Source: Smittium mucronatum
Taxonomy: Eukaryota; Kickxellomycota; Harpellomycetes; Harpellales; Legeriomycetaceae
Length of the DNA stretch: 64,000 bases
Reading direction: 5' to 3'
Assembly (NCBI GenBank): GCA_001953115.1
Contig: LSSL01000092.1
Location: 1 to 64,000, forward strand
Positions 48,937 through 60,905 of this stretch are shown here, piece by piece. A program made the translations under genes and the position numbers. The stretch's first letter is position 1. Every line of letters begins with the position of its first letter. The notes under the pieces were generated by a model, which saw only the letters and a list, made by a program, of their open reading frames with translations, searched no databases and was not told the origin of the DNA.

Positions 48937-49354
48937 AATCAATAAGTAATTTAAAAAAATTCTTTATTATTTTTTATAAATCTACCTATTTTTAAAAGGA
49001 TTTCAAAAATGATTTCAATTATTATGATATATTTTAAAATCTAACAGTTTGCCATTATTCGTTTTATCGTTTTTTGACACTGATTATGACTTCTTTATTT
49101 GAGGTTTTTAATCGCTTCAAGTATAATAATTAAAGGATTTTTTTTAAATATTAATTTAAAATATTAGATATTTGAGAAGCTTTAATTTTGTAACTTATTT
49201 AAATGAATTTTTTTAATTTTTTTTCCATTAATTTTTTTTATCTTTTTTATTCAACTAATCTCATTTTCTATTGCATAAATATGAACTTCAAATTAAAATT
49301 GTTAATATGCTTTTTTTATGAAAAAGTAATATCCAAAATTTTCTATTGGAAAAA

Positions 49355-49444
49355 CAAAATAGTTTGTGTATGAGAGCATATTTTTTGTATAGTTACCCGA
49401 TTTTGTATACTGGCACGTAATTTTGTGTATAAATATCTTTGGCG
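49355..49444 (-). repeat. Right terminal inverted repeat of the MULE
   Basis: On the - strand it starts CGCCAAAGATATTTATACAC and aligns with the left terminus. The first nine bases differ more than the rest. Confidence 0.8.
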
Positions 49445-49454
49445 ATTTAAATAA

Positions 49455-50583
49455 TACCTTTTGTATATCAAAATAAAAACAATCATATATTTTTTAGCAA
49501 ATGGTTTCTATTCGAACCAAATTATGATCTTTTGGCCATAATTATTTAAGATTAGGACCAAAAATAAATTATAAAATACATGTAATTATAAAAAATCTAA
49601 ATTATACCTATAAAGCATATCAATTAATATCAAAAACCGAAAATATGATACTTTAATAATTAAGCTGAAGAGAAATTAAAATCCAAAGTTATTATAAATT
49701 ATATTCTTTTAATATATTCTTGTTAAAAGGTTTTAATTAATGCATTTAAGATTTTTATTTCGTTTATTAAGTCCTTCTAAACTTGGAAAAATAACTATAG
49801 CACTCATTTTCTACAACAAAATTTATTTATATATCGAAATATTCGACTTTTTTCAATGGATATTATATTGGATAAAATCCTAAAATAAAATTGATTTTTA
49901 GAAAGAGATAAAATATTAATAAAAAAGTAAGTTATCAATTAAATGCAAATCTAATTTATAAATGTAAGTTTTATAAAGAAATAAATACCTGTGGTATTTA
50001 AAAATCATTCATATCTAAATAAGTAAATAAGTATTTAGAATATTATAATGTTATTGTTTTTCGTACTAATCCATTAATCGCTTAAAGCTGTAATAATTGT
50101 TGAGAAATATATAATTTATTTAATTACCCAACAAAAAAATTTTTTATCTTCGCCATCAAATAATAACTATGCGAAAATTTATTTTTGATAGTTTGTTTTT
50201 ATATAGGCGATAAAATCAATAAATTCTTTACTATTACTCGCTATATTAAAATTCATAACCAATAAAAAAATAATAACTAGACTCTTTATTTTCCCTAATT
50301 AAATCTCAAAACCAGATTCAATTTCTGAATTTGAGTAGATATTGATGGGGGAAATTTTTTTATTGACTAAAATCCGTTTGTTGCAAACTATAAAATGCAA
50401 TCTGTCCCTGAAATTAGATCATAATCTGTACTGAACACACATTTGGATGGCATTCCTAAGGTTTTTCGGATGACTGCAATAGTTTTTTATATTTTATTAG
50501 AGCTGATTTGTTTTTATTGGCCGTTATTGTTTGCATGTGATTGTTAGAATTAATATATAATAAAAGTTTACGCGAAATAAAAA
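49455..50583. other. AT-rich intergenic DNA
   Basis: Between the MULE and the SINE-like element. No frame with a motif and no RNA recognised. Confidence 0.5.
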
Positions 50584-50745
50584 AGGATAACTGGCACAGC
50601 TGAAAAGCACTCGGAACTCTAATTAAAAGTCCCGGATTTGACCCCAGGGTTGAATGACCTTAGATCGAATTGCAAGAGTGCGGTTGATTAGTTAGGCCTT
50701 AATTTTGTCGTCCTATCCAAGACCCCGAAATACGAATTATTTTCA
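50584..50745 (+). mobile_element. tRNA-derived SINE-like element
   Basis: TGGCACAGCTGA at 50592-50603 fits the RNA polymerase III A box (TRGCNNAGYNGG). GGATTTGACCCC at 50634-50645 fits a degraded B box, 42 nt downstream as in tRNA genes. A T-arm-like stem with one mismatch can be drawn, but the anticodon arm and 3' acceptor stem do not close, so this is not a functional tRNA. The tail (CCCCGAAATACGAATTA) resembles the tail of the 31.1-kb copy. Confidence 0.45.
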
Positions 50746-51599
50746 TGAAAATTTATCAATCATGCAAATAAATGCCAATAGCATAAATCTCTCAAATAAA
50801 CGCTGGTATGAAGACCTTCCTAATATATAATCATATGGAAATATATAGAATATGTAAGAAGAACGCCGGAATCAACGAAAAAATACAAAAAACGAGACAT
50901 CTGACAACACTAAACTCCAAGAACATTTAACTCTCAATATTTTCTTATTATTATCTTTAGTAAACTACTATTACTAATATATACCACAGAAGATTATTGA
51001 AATTACAATTAAAATTTATATCAACATTAACGGACCCAATTATGTACTAGTAAAACAGAACCATAAGGTACATATGAAAAGCTTGGCTAGATCGTTGACA
51101 TTTTATCCGACAGTCTCAAACCATGCAACATCTAACTTAGGTGAAACGCATTGTTCAAAAAGTACATAATTTCAAGTAGATTCATGAAATTGGTCTAGAT
51201 ACTTACACTTGAAATAAAATCATTACCAAAATTAAAATTACCCAAGGTATCACCGATAATTTTCATTATTTCATCACTAAAATGTGTTTTTTTTGTTCTG
51301 GCCGATTATATTATTTTAAAAACTATTACTCACTTAAATCTTAACGTTATATACTGTTCTTCGGGGCCATAATTTTTCTCAAAGATTAGTGGTAGGTCGC
51401 TCAGGCTGCATTTTTCTTTTTTGGTTTAATTTAAATATAACCGATTGATTAATAAGAAATTAAAATAAAAAGATACTATAATCTGTTGGTATCTCCTCCC
51501 TGGTACAAAAATATATATCTAGAGCCGCATTTACCGCTTAAAAAAATAATTAAAAATGACAAAATAAATACCAAAAAATGTATACCTATTAAAATCTTA
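50746..51599. other. Intergenic or 5' part of the DIRS-like relic
   Basis: Stop-rich. The left boundary of the retroelement could lie here, but I see no clear terminal repeat. Confidence 0.4.
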
Positions 51600-53071
51600 A
51601 TACTTTAAAAACTATGAGCAATGAATCTTAAAACCAAAAAAATCAGGGCTACGAAGCTTTTAGATTCCAAATTAAATCTCTAAACACAGCACCTGAAAAT
51701 TTTCTAGGAGCCAGCAGCCCCAGAAAACAATCTGAGATTATTACAATTGAAAGGATCTACCCCGCTTGAGACAAATCCTACAAGTACGGTTCTTTACATC
51801 TTAGCACCAAATTTCACTCAAGGATTTTTAGCCACAACTGCAAACACAAGCTTTCATCTCAGTCAGTTTCAGCGATTAAAAATCGCCATTATGCACCCAG
51901 TTGGGTAGGGGTGGTATTTTAAATCGAATGGAATTATCAGGTCAGTTAAACACGGAGTGCAGGCATCCAAATAATACAAATTACTATCAGAGGACTAGAA
52001 GCATGATTAAGACCAATCAATAATCGGAACCAATATTGAAAATGTTACATAGAGCTCAATGAGATCGAAAATTAGAAATAATATAGATTAATCTAATTTC
52101 TCTGGAAATCAGTGACAGTGCCCAATATTTCGTCGGAATTGCACTCAATTACGCCAAAAAGTGTAAAACCATTATAAAAATTTCCATATGTGCTGATTCG
52201 GGTTTTGATAAAGAAATTTCGATATCAGCGTCATAATCTTGTTCTGCCGAGTACCAATACCTTTTCCACTAAATTACCACAGAAAGAATGAAAATTTAAA
52301 ATTGAACCATCAGAAACGATAATTTTCTCAAATAAGCGCCTTTCTTCAACCATAATATCAATTAACTGAGTAAATTCCCGAAAAAATACCGATATATCTG
52401 AGGGAAAACTATATATCGTGAGATATTCTAGAAAATATGGAAGGAAGCACAGTATTGAATAAAAACAGACATTAAGATAACTATAAAACTAATTCCATTA
52501 GCGGAAATCAATAATTCAAAACTACAAAAAACAGTGTAACTAAGAAAAATATCCTAAAAACCGGAAGGAGCTTCAGGTTGGAGCAGAGAATAGCCTCTAA
52601 GACCCATAACTTTTGGAAAATTGGAATAAAATCAAACTTCAGTGACAGGGGCTTCCTCAAAAATACCGAAACAGTAAAACCATGCCAAAAATTACAAAAA
52701 AAATTAAAAATTCAGAAACACTGGATACAATTTATTAAATCAAGTAAAATTTTTTAGATATCACGAGAAACTGGCGTCCAGAAAAAAAAAATTCCAAAAA
52801 AAATCCCCTAAATTACCCAAAAAGGCGAGAAAACAGAAAAAACTTCAGTTAAAAAATCAGCGATAGAACCCTTCAAATGATCCTCCGTAGTTTCAAAAGA
52901 TTTTTTTTGACAATCACTGATCAGATCGTCCAAGAATTGAACTCAACAATCAGATCATTCAAATCACCGTGGTTTCCTCACTATCTCTTAGACAGACTAT
53001 ATCAGTGGTTAAAAGCAATTAAAATGCCATTTTTTAAACAAAAAACTAAAAAATGAGTACAAATTTATGTT

Positions 53072-53600
53072 TTGGGAGCGTTAATTCCCAAAACCAAAGA
53101 ATATATACGATTATTTGAGAACTTTTATAATGAAACAAGCTTGATTTTACAGGATCACTTGAAGCTTGAAACCATAATATTAACCATGGACTTGAGTAAT
53201 AAATTCGTCTCCAGGATATTTGATAAAGAGGGGCCGAATAAGATAAGTCCGATGTTGGATGATGTAAATATCAACGGATCTATTATAAATGAAAGCTTCA
53301 AAATTGAAGGTATCAAGTCATCGAGACAGATTATATTACCTAGAGATTTTATAGTAAATTTGGAAGTAAAATCAGAATACCATCGCGTTACGCTGCATGA
53401 AGATTTAGTGAAACTGTACCACTTCATACATTAAAGCAAGATATAATAGATTATTCTATTGACATTCTTACTTACCACTGATCCAAGATTCTTTTCGAAA
53501 ATATTGAAAGAGGCAATCGAGCCGCTCAGAATCATATTAATCCCCCATATACTTTACATAGACGACATAATGATATTCGGCTCATCAGTTGAGTAATTTT
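53072..53600 (+). pseudogene. DIRS-type reverse transcriptase relic
   Basis: An open frame at 53072-53434 includes IINESFKIEGIKSSRQI and DFIVNLEVKSEYHRVTLHED. These correspond to the fingers and motif A of DIRS-type RTs (x-HFKMEGIxxxRD, DFMxxIDLKDAYLHVPIHP). The same frame after three stops reads DPRFFSKILKE and YIDDIMIFGS, with the catalytic YIDD at 53555-53566 intact. In motif A the expected Asp is replaced (NLEVKSEY for DLKDAY), so catalysis is lost. Confidence 0.7.
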
Positions 53601-53775
53601 AGAGGCATATAGAGATAACTCTGAAGCAAATGGGTAATCCTGGGCTCACAATCAACATAAAAAATCTTTAATACTTCCGAGAAACCTTCAGAAATTCCCT
53701 GTGATATTTTTCGGTACTCTGAGAATGTCTGAGCACATTAATCGTGACAGAATGAAAAGGATAAAGGAATAATTA

Positions 53776-54330
53776 TTGAAAGCCTTAAATCAACCTTTAG
53801 CTACCGAAAAATCGATGAAGCTGAATGGGCTGTTTTTTGCAGCTGAAGCAGCTATATTAAAGGCAGAAATCGAAAAATTGGAGCTCCGGTTTTATATAAC
53901 TAGCTCCATATATTATCCCAACTTCAGGCACAGTGCATTTTTCCCAATCTCAAATAGAAGCTGATCGATTTAAAGTAGTGTAACTCTCAAATAAATCACT
54001 TGAATTCATAACCGATGAATTTTGAGACCTACAGAAATAAAAAAGCCCGTATATGCCACTACTGATGCTTTTGGAATATAATGACTAATAAAAAGAAACT
54101 ATATGTCACTGGATGGAGTTTTAGATCTAGAAAAACAAACAGAGTCCTCAAAATGCAAAGAAGCAGCTAATCTGCTAAATTCACTGAGGATAAATGTACC
54201 TCTCTGTAAAAATCTAAAATAAGGATGAAATCAAAAAAATAACAATTAATCTACTTGCATAAACCGAGTGACGGCACCAAGCCTCAAGCTAGTAAATATT
54301 GCAAAGAAATTGATGGAATTAACCATGAAA
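53776..54330 (+). pseudogene. RNase H region of the DIRS-like Pol
   Basis: Follows the RT in order. A 62-codon frame (53776-53964) precedes VYATTDAFGI at about 54049-54078, matching the first catalytic Asp motif of RNase H (TDAS-x-x-GWG). Several stops are present. Confidence 0.45.
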
Positions 54331-54420
54331 ACCAATAAAAAAGTGTAAATATCCCATACGGAGGATTCCAAGAATATAATATAGGGCTGAATATCCAGTA
54401 ATTATGTCAATCCATGGAAA

Positions 54421-54645
54421 TTGAGACTAAATACGCACTTGTTCATATCAGTAAAAAATAAGCGGGACCCAATAAAAATTTATCTAGACGTATCAGATGT
54501 CAATCGGCACCTAAAAATATATTTATATCTGTTTCTTGACCCGAATTCAGTGGGTAAAAACACACTCTTCCATCCATGGACAAATTACAATGCTTATACC
54601 AACCCAACCCCACTATTTGTACTCTCAAAACTACGTAGGGCATAA
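54421..54645 (+). pseudogene. Post-RNase H domain of the DIRS-like Pol
   Basis: The frame starts with a preserved stretch (RLNTHLFISV) and continues with IKIYLDVSDVNRHLKIYLYL, DPNSVGKNTLFHPWTNYNAY and PTPLFVLSKLRRA. It matches, residue class by residue class, the family pattern DLFA...N..L..Y.SW..DP...G.DAF...W....AYA.PP..L....L. That domain follows RNase H in DIRS-type elements. The ATG given is probably not an authentic start; this is an internal piece of Pol. Confidence 0.6.
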
Positions 54646-55249
54646 TTTAAAATCTAAAGATGGAAATTATAACAGCAAATTCTGTATCCTAATCATGTTT
54701 TCTCCTATTGCTGAAGTTGTAGGTGTGTCCCCCTATAATACTAACTAAAGCATACTAAAATTGTGTGATTTGCGCATGGAAAATATCAGGTAAGCTAACC
54801 AGCACTTATCTCAGTATGTCTTAAAGCTGATAATTTATTTCATCAAACCAAACACAAAAAGAAATTATGCTTTTTTTCTTAAATTTTTTTTGAAATGGAC
54901 CTCCAGTAACCAACCATGACATGAAAAATACGACCGATAACCATAGCTAATTATCTTTTGTCACGTCAACTAAAACCAGAATCCGTTTTAATTCACTCCA
55001 CTGCATTTTCGGGATATTTGTGGTAACTTTACCCAACAATAGACCTATTAAGTCAGGAATAACAATAAGTAAGTTGTTGAAAGGGTAAAAAAATCACCCA
55101 AAAATTTCCTAAATGGGGTATTTAATCCCTGTATATTTATTTTAATACATGATTAAATAATAATGATTTTCCACTGATGTATTTGAGTAAGAGAACGGCT
55201 ACTTTTTTAACCTTAGCGACTTTTTAGAGACCTAGAAGTGGGATCCAGT

Positions 55250-55760
55250 GAATCCAAAGCTCACACATTAGGAAATTAGACGTATCTATGTTGCCCAAAA
55301 AATATGTGAAAACACCCAAAAAGAATTTGAATCACACCTTTGAATGATAAAATAAGTAATTTTTCAGCTAATACCCTCGATTTTTACTTTAAATCGATGG
55401 ATACTATGCCATTAATAAATAAAAAAATACTATATTTTTTTATTCTAGACAAATAAAAGACAGTATCAAATAATATAATATAAATCTTATCATATCTTCC
55501 TTGTTAGATATTGGCTCAACTAGCACTGTTCACAGCGCTAGAAAAATATAAACTACGAAGGCTTTTTTATCTGATGTTAGAATTGATTTTTTTTTTTAAT
55601 CCAGTCAGATTGGAATAGTGCAAACATGTTTTAAAAGTATTTTTTATAGCCAAAAAGCGGAAAAAATCCTCATTCTGAAATCTCGGCAATTTTCAGCCTA
55701 CAAAAAAAAATAATCTTTGAGTGGAGCTTCTGCCCCGAAGAACAATCCAGACTGCTGTAA
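55250..55760 (+). pseudogene. Possible tyrosine recombinase traces
   Basis: Peptide snatches such as DFYFKSMDTMPLINKKILYFFIL and, farther on, PKSGKNPHSE recall the start of the catalytic domain and the PK-rich strand of DIRS recombinases. Position, downstream of Pol, also fits. The active-site R-H-R-Y cannot be identified, so this is weak. Confidence 0.3.
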
Positions 55761-55800
55761 CGTAATTGAAGAATATTTGAATACTGTTTAAGAGTCAGAA

Positions 55801-56730
55801 TTTACTGAAAACTATTTTCCCACCCTCCAATTATCTAAAAAAAAAAAAAGTCGTATCATTAGCACCTTTAGAAATAGCTGGCTGTACCATGGAGGTGATA
55901 CCAACAGTTTATATTTTTATTTTCTTATTAATCAATGCATTACACTTAAATTCTACCTATAAAGTGAAAGACCTAACCCTAATATATTTCTTAACCTTCT
56001 GTCTCTCAAACAGTTTTCAATAAGAGAGGAAATAATATGGTCTATTAATTTAAAATTCGCGCAGTATTCTTCAAAACATAATTTTTTTATTTTTTAGTCT
56101 GATACCGGAATATTTTCTTAAAAAAGAATTGAATTGAAAACATAATTAAAATTGGAATACAGTTTCCTTAAATTATCGTGTTGCAGAACTGACACCTCCA
56201 GTTGATATTATAATATAATTAGAAAAAATAAACCCATAAATTATATTTTGGAATACTATCAATTCTCAAATAAATAATAGAAGCAATTTTGAGGCTATAG
56301 AGAAAACTGAATGTAGTAGTCTTATAATACTGATTATTTTATTAAGGTGTGAAAAAAATTGGTTACATAGATAGAGCAAAGATCAAATATTTTACAAAAA
56401 CTTCTAAGAAAATATAAGATAAATAAAACAATAAACTCTTTTCAATAAATAAATGATGAAATAAATGGGTATACTTCAAAATATAGTCAGAAATAATCTG
56501 ATATAAGCGAAATTAAGATATCAAAAAAGATATCAAAAAGAGTAAAATACAATGAGTTTGAAAAATATTGCAAAAATAAACTGCATTTTTCTATTGAATT
56601 CACAGGGTATATATTTAAATGAGAAGCAAATGCAGAAAAAATTATTTTTATGATCAAATCAAAATTTATTTGCAGATAATTAAAATATAAGTATCATTTA
56701 AAAATGTAAATAACTTAGAGGCTTGTTAAA
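55801..56730. other. AT-rich DNA, no gene recognised
   Basis: Stop-rich in all frames. It may include the missing 3' part of the DIRS-like relic or the 5' part of the next MULE relic. Confidence 0.4.
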
Positions 56731-57200
56731 ATCAAATATCTGGTGGTTTTGGTTGGCTTCAGCGACTTTCCAAGGAAATTTGTACCAGTTTCTATCGGTA
56801 TTTTTCGATATCAATGCAAACATACATGGATTTTAGTGTTTAATTGAATCTATTTTCACAGTTTCAAAGCCATAAATTTATTCGGAAGTTTTTAAATTAC
56901 CAACTGATGCAAAAAATAGAGAAAAATCTGGCCATAATCTTCAAAAAGTATTGAAAAAAAAAAGGAAAGGATTAAATATAATATAATATTAATTCAAGGC
57001 TCATTTTATGAGAGCCGTTTCAACCTTTTATTGGGTCTTTTTAATAAACATTAAAATGCGTTTCCAGAGATTAAGTGTCTTTTAAAGAAACTGAATGAAA
57101 ACAATATCGATAAATGGGAACTGTTTCGAAGGCTATGCAATTTTCGTGCGTAGTACTAAAGAAGGATTAGAGAGCTTTAAACGCACAATAAAAAGACTAT
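56731..57200 (+). pseudogene. Second MULE transposase relic
   Basis: A 38-codon stop-free stretch (56731-56844) reads IKYLVVLVGFSDFPRKFV, then PVSIGIFRYQCKHTW. This matches the strand after the first catalytic Asp of MULE transposases (GYPVVVxGFSDxxRKFxPVSIxIxxxE...W). Farther on, AHFMRAV at 56999-57019 matches the CWAHMRR motif, as in the first MULE (AHFYRN). It differs enough from that one to be a separate family. I found no terminal repeats. Confidence 0.6.
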
Positions 57201-58899
57201 ATATATATTGCGAATATTTTACTTTAAATCGTCACAAATATCAGAGATACTAAAGAACCTGATTAAAAAATCCCAACTCACATAAATAATTTTATTCCGA
57301 TAAAAAAAAAAATACATCCTTAATAATCACAGAAAACTAGAGTGTTTTAAATCACTCATAATTCAAATTAAGTTTCGAGGAAATGGATACCATTCTAGAA
57401 AAATAAAGAATTAAAAATCTTTGATATCTTTGAATAAATGATATATTTGATTACCAATATACTAATAGTACAGAAAAAAAATAGAAATTCAAAAATTATG
57501 TTTTTAAATACACATTTTTTGTTTTAAATTAGAACCGTAAATGTGAGAACATATAAAAGTTTCTCTTAAAGGAAAAAACAACTAAATTTAATAGACGCAT
57601 GCATCTTACTAAAAAAAATGAAGAGATAAAATTACTAAAGAAAATTCTATTAGATATTTTTTATATACTTATATTTTTTCTTTTTCATTAATAAAAAGAT
57701 AATATTAAAATTTATTAAAATCAATAAATTTGAAGAATTAATATTCGATTTGGTCAAATTTTCATAAATAGAGTTTGAAAAAATAAAAATTTAATATTTC
57801 ACTAAAATAACAATCTTCATAAATTATAATTATTAATATATCAAAAAATATAAAATATAAAAAAATTCTATAAAATATCAATATGAATGGTTTATAAAGT
57901 CTAAAATTGCCGCTATTAACTGATCGTTAAACCTAATGATTTTTTAAAATCTTTTAAAAAGCTATCGGTATGGTAATAAAATTTTCAACCCGATTAATAA
58001 CCTATTTACATATTTTCTGTAAATATAAAAAAAAATAATCAATTTAGGCATTTTTGAATCATATATTTCTCTACGATTATCCCTGATACCCCAAGCATAA
58101 TAATTCTCAAATAAATACTTTTAATGGCGCCGTATCTTTAATTTTAATGGCATTTTGAGTAAGGTTTTTTCATATAATGATTTTTTTTGTTGAAGGTGTT
58201 TATTTTTCGGATATAAATGTTTTAAATTATCTAATAGTCTTTTTAGATTCTATGAATTAATATTTTGAGTGAATTAATACGCCCATTTATGCCACATATA
58301 GTTAAAGTTTTCATTAATACAACAGTTTAGCAACAAAAAAATTATTATCCTTTTTTTTATATTTTTAAATTTTTTTATTCTGTGTACAATATAAATTCAG
58401 AGTCTTAAAAGCATTAAAGTGTGAATTAATATAGTATTCGTGAGAAAAAGGTGAACTTGAGATATTTTATTAGATTTTTAATAAGAAATATTATTAATTT
58501 ATTGCGAAAAAAGCTGTTATTTATGATATAAAAAGGATATTTAAGCTATATATTCTATCTTATGTTGGATTTTTTACCTCAATGAGTACTTTCACAAACC
58601 TAATTATACTATCACCTCGAACTTATTCAATAAATCATAATAAAAGACAAAAATAAATAAATATATTAACTCTTTAAACGTCAATATCGAATGAATTTAG
58701 TCTATCTGACTTTATTTTTTGGCTATATTTTTGAAAATAAAAAATTTTATGCCAAAAAGATTCTTTTAATCGATTTTAATACTTCAATTAATTTCAGGTT
58801 ATATCCGCTTCATCCAAAGGTGTTTTCAATACGCACTTTTGACTTTATTCATGTTTTTATAGCGAGATTTCTGAAACAAGTACCAAAAAACCTGGAATC

Positions 58900-58930
<31 letters not shown>

Positions 58931-60542
58931 TATCACCAGAATAGTCTGATTCACAATTGGCTCTCTAAATAAACATTTTTTACAAAAGTATTGAATAAAA
59001 AATATGTTTTTTAGTGATTAATACGGAAATTATCGAATCTAAAAATTTATTTTGATGTAACTGCCCGATTTTTTTTAATCTAACAATTATATATTAATTG
59101 CCCAATTAAAAAAAGGATTTAATTGATAATAATATAAAAATTTCCAAAAAAATAAGATTGGTTTTAAAAAATCACTAAATTACCTATTGGGAGCTAAATT
59201 TAATTATAGAATAAATAAAATGATAATAGCTAATTATGAGATCAATTTAGTCTTTCAAATGCCTTTTAGGTCCATCAATTATTATAGAAAATCTAAAAAT
59301 ATATGGCTGTGACCTTAAAAAAGAGTTCTTGCAGTTGTCGAGTAGTTTTTCATAATAAATATTTATTGAATAACAAATGTCCAAATGTTTTATAATTTAT
59401 AAAATATTGATATTTATTGATATAAATTTATAATGTGAAGATAGAACCCCATTTATATAATCCTGTCCTGCAAGACTTTATAAACATATTATGTAGAATA
59501 GGCATACAAAAATTAATATATATATAACAAATAAACATTAGCATGCCTATCTTTCACACATTATTGTTCGAACCCCAACCTTAGTTTAACATGTCTATAT
59601 TTGCACTTTACAATTATTAAAAAATAACAAAAATTTTACTTATTTCATATTCTATTTACGCTTCCCTCCAATGGAATCAATCTTCCATATTAATTTATAA
59701 TTTTTTTTAATTAAATACCGAAAAAGGAAATATATATGCTACTCGAGTCTATGTTTCTTTGAATATTTTGATTTTTCACCTTGTAAAATAAGAAAAAAAT
59801 TGAGTTTTCGATCTGATAAACCAATTCATCAATAAGTGCTACTTTTCACCTAATAAAACTTATTTTCGTAAAATTTATTATGATTTTTTCTGAATTTTGC
59901 GCTCTATTCGCGTTTCAGGACAAGATAGCCCAAAATCATAGTTCTTAGTTGCGCGAATTATATTATAAGGTCTTTTTATATCCATAGTTTATTAAAATGA
60001 AAAATTATTAATTAAAAAAATATTTCAAATCTCAAGAATATTAATAATATAATCTTAAAATAAATGTATATTATTGTCAGCTTTTTATATCAGCTTAAAT
60101 TTTCTCCAAAAAAAATTATATATACTAATTTTTTGAAAATAAATATTCTACGAATTTTATTTTTCTTGATAAAAAAATAGCTCAAATATCTATATATACA
60201 TCTTAAATTTTATGCTATATTTATATTAAAAATAATTATTAAAAATGCAATATCAAAATATTCAAGGATATAGGGTGGCGACAAAAGAACATGAATTAAA
60301 TGAGAGGGAGTAAATCAACCCCCCCCCCATCCAGGATAAGTTGATTATCTTAATGACCTAATTTAGACAATATTTTAAATATGATAAACTCGAAAGGGAT
60401 TTTAATATTTCTGGACCTTCATATTGTAAAATATGAAAGTTTCATGGTCATAACTATCAAATAATCCTTGCTGAGAAAATATCTACATCCTATAAAGAAA
60501 CATAAAAATTTTAACCGATTAATAACTTTATCAGATCATAAG
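57201..60542. other. AT-rich intergenic DNA, no gene recognised
   Basis: Contains a (TA)n microsatellite at 58899-58926. A B-box-like ATTGTTCGAACCCC at about 59562 has no A box at proper spacing. Open frames such as 58691-58927 run into the microsatellite and have no motif. Confidence 0.5.
58899..58926. repeat. (TA)n microsatellite
   Basis: About 14 uninterrupted TA dinucleotides. Confidence 0.95.
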
Positions 60543-60905
60543 TATGTGGTGCTGATAATTGATTGCACATTATTTTTCATAAATATACCATCTGGCTCAT
60601 TTCAGGACAGTAGGATGTTTTATTAGAAAAAAAAACACGGATATTGTGTTTTAATGGAGGTGACGGTGATACTCAATGTAACACGCGCCTTTTTTAGCCC
60701 TACACTTGAAGGTTTAATATATTTCATGTCAGTCTGTATATTAATGGATAATAAATATAGGTTTTTTTTGAAAAAATCACCGAAATAGCTCGGAATTTAA
60801 GATTTTTGTGGGGCCCATAGTGAATGGTCTATAATTTTTGATGAAGGATATGTAGTCTTTGATAAATAAATTAGAGTTTTAATACCAAAAAAACGAAACT
60901 CGAAT
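60543..60905 (+). pseudogene. DDE transposase relic (DDE_4/Harbinger type)
   Basis: One frame reads YVVLIIDCTLFF, NIPSGSFQDSRMFY, a stop, then KKKHGYCVLMEVTVILN and FFSPTLEG. This follows the DDE_Tnp_4 pattern: first Asp in IDCT (60561), then PSGSFxDSxxFYSGKHxxYGxKVEVxVxPN. Downstream in another frame, WSIIFDEGYVVF (DKGY motif, Asp at 60840) and IRVLIPKKRNS complete the order. Stops and a frameshift make it inactive. No terminal repeats were found. Confidence 0.65.

Larger units (their letters stand above)
46801..49444 (+). mobile_element. Mutator-like DNA transposon (MULE), complete but dead
   Basis: A 2644-bp element with long terminal inverted repeats. The left end (46801 to about 46895) and the reverse complement of the right end (about 49355-49444) align over some 85 bp at roughly three-quarters identity by eye, including TATTTATACACAAAA near the tips and the GCTCT(T/C)ATACACAAA block inside. 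A perfect 10-bp duplication abuts both ends. Inside is a transposase relic in + orientation. The simple-repeat tract (AC)n lies between the transposase and the right end. All features fit the Mutator superfamily. Confidence 0.85.
51600..55800 (+). mobile_element. DIRS-like (tyrosine-recombinase) retrotransposon relic
   Basis: A decayed element in + orientation. Regions in order: a gag-like part (about 51630-52300, with NQGYEAFRFQIKSL); reverse transcriptase (about 53072-53600); RNase H (about 54040-54200, TTDAFG); a following conserved domain (54421-54645); and possible tyrosine-recombinase traces (about 55250-55760). The RT and post-RNase H sequences look like DIRS-type Pol rather than ordinary Ty3 or Ty1. 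No integrase was seen. Terminal repeats were not found, so the limits are approximate. All frames are broken. Confidence 0.6.

Noticed and set aside
59555..59580. B-box-like TGTTCGAACCCC suggesting a tRNA or SINE
   Set aside because: No A box at the right distance, and no arms that would close into a tRNA.
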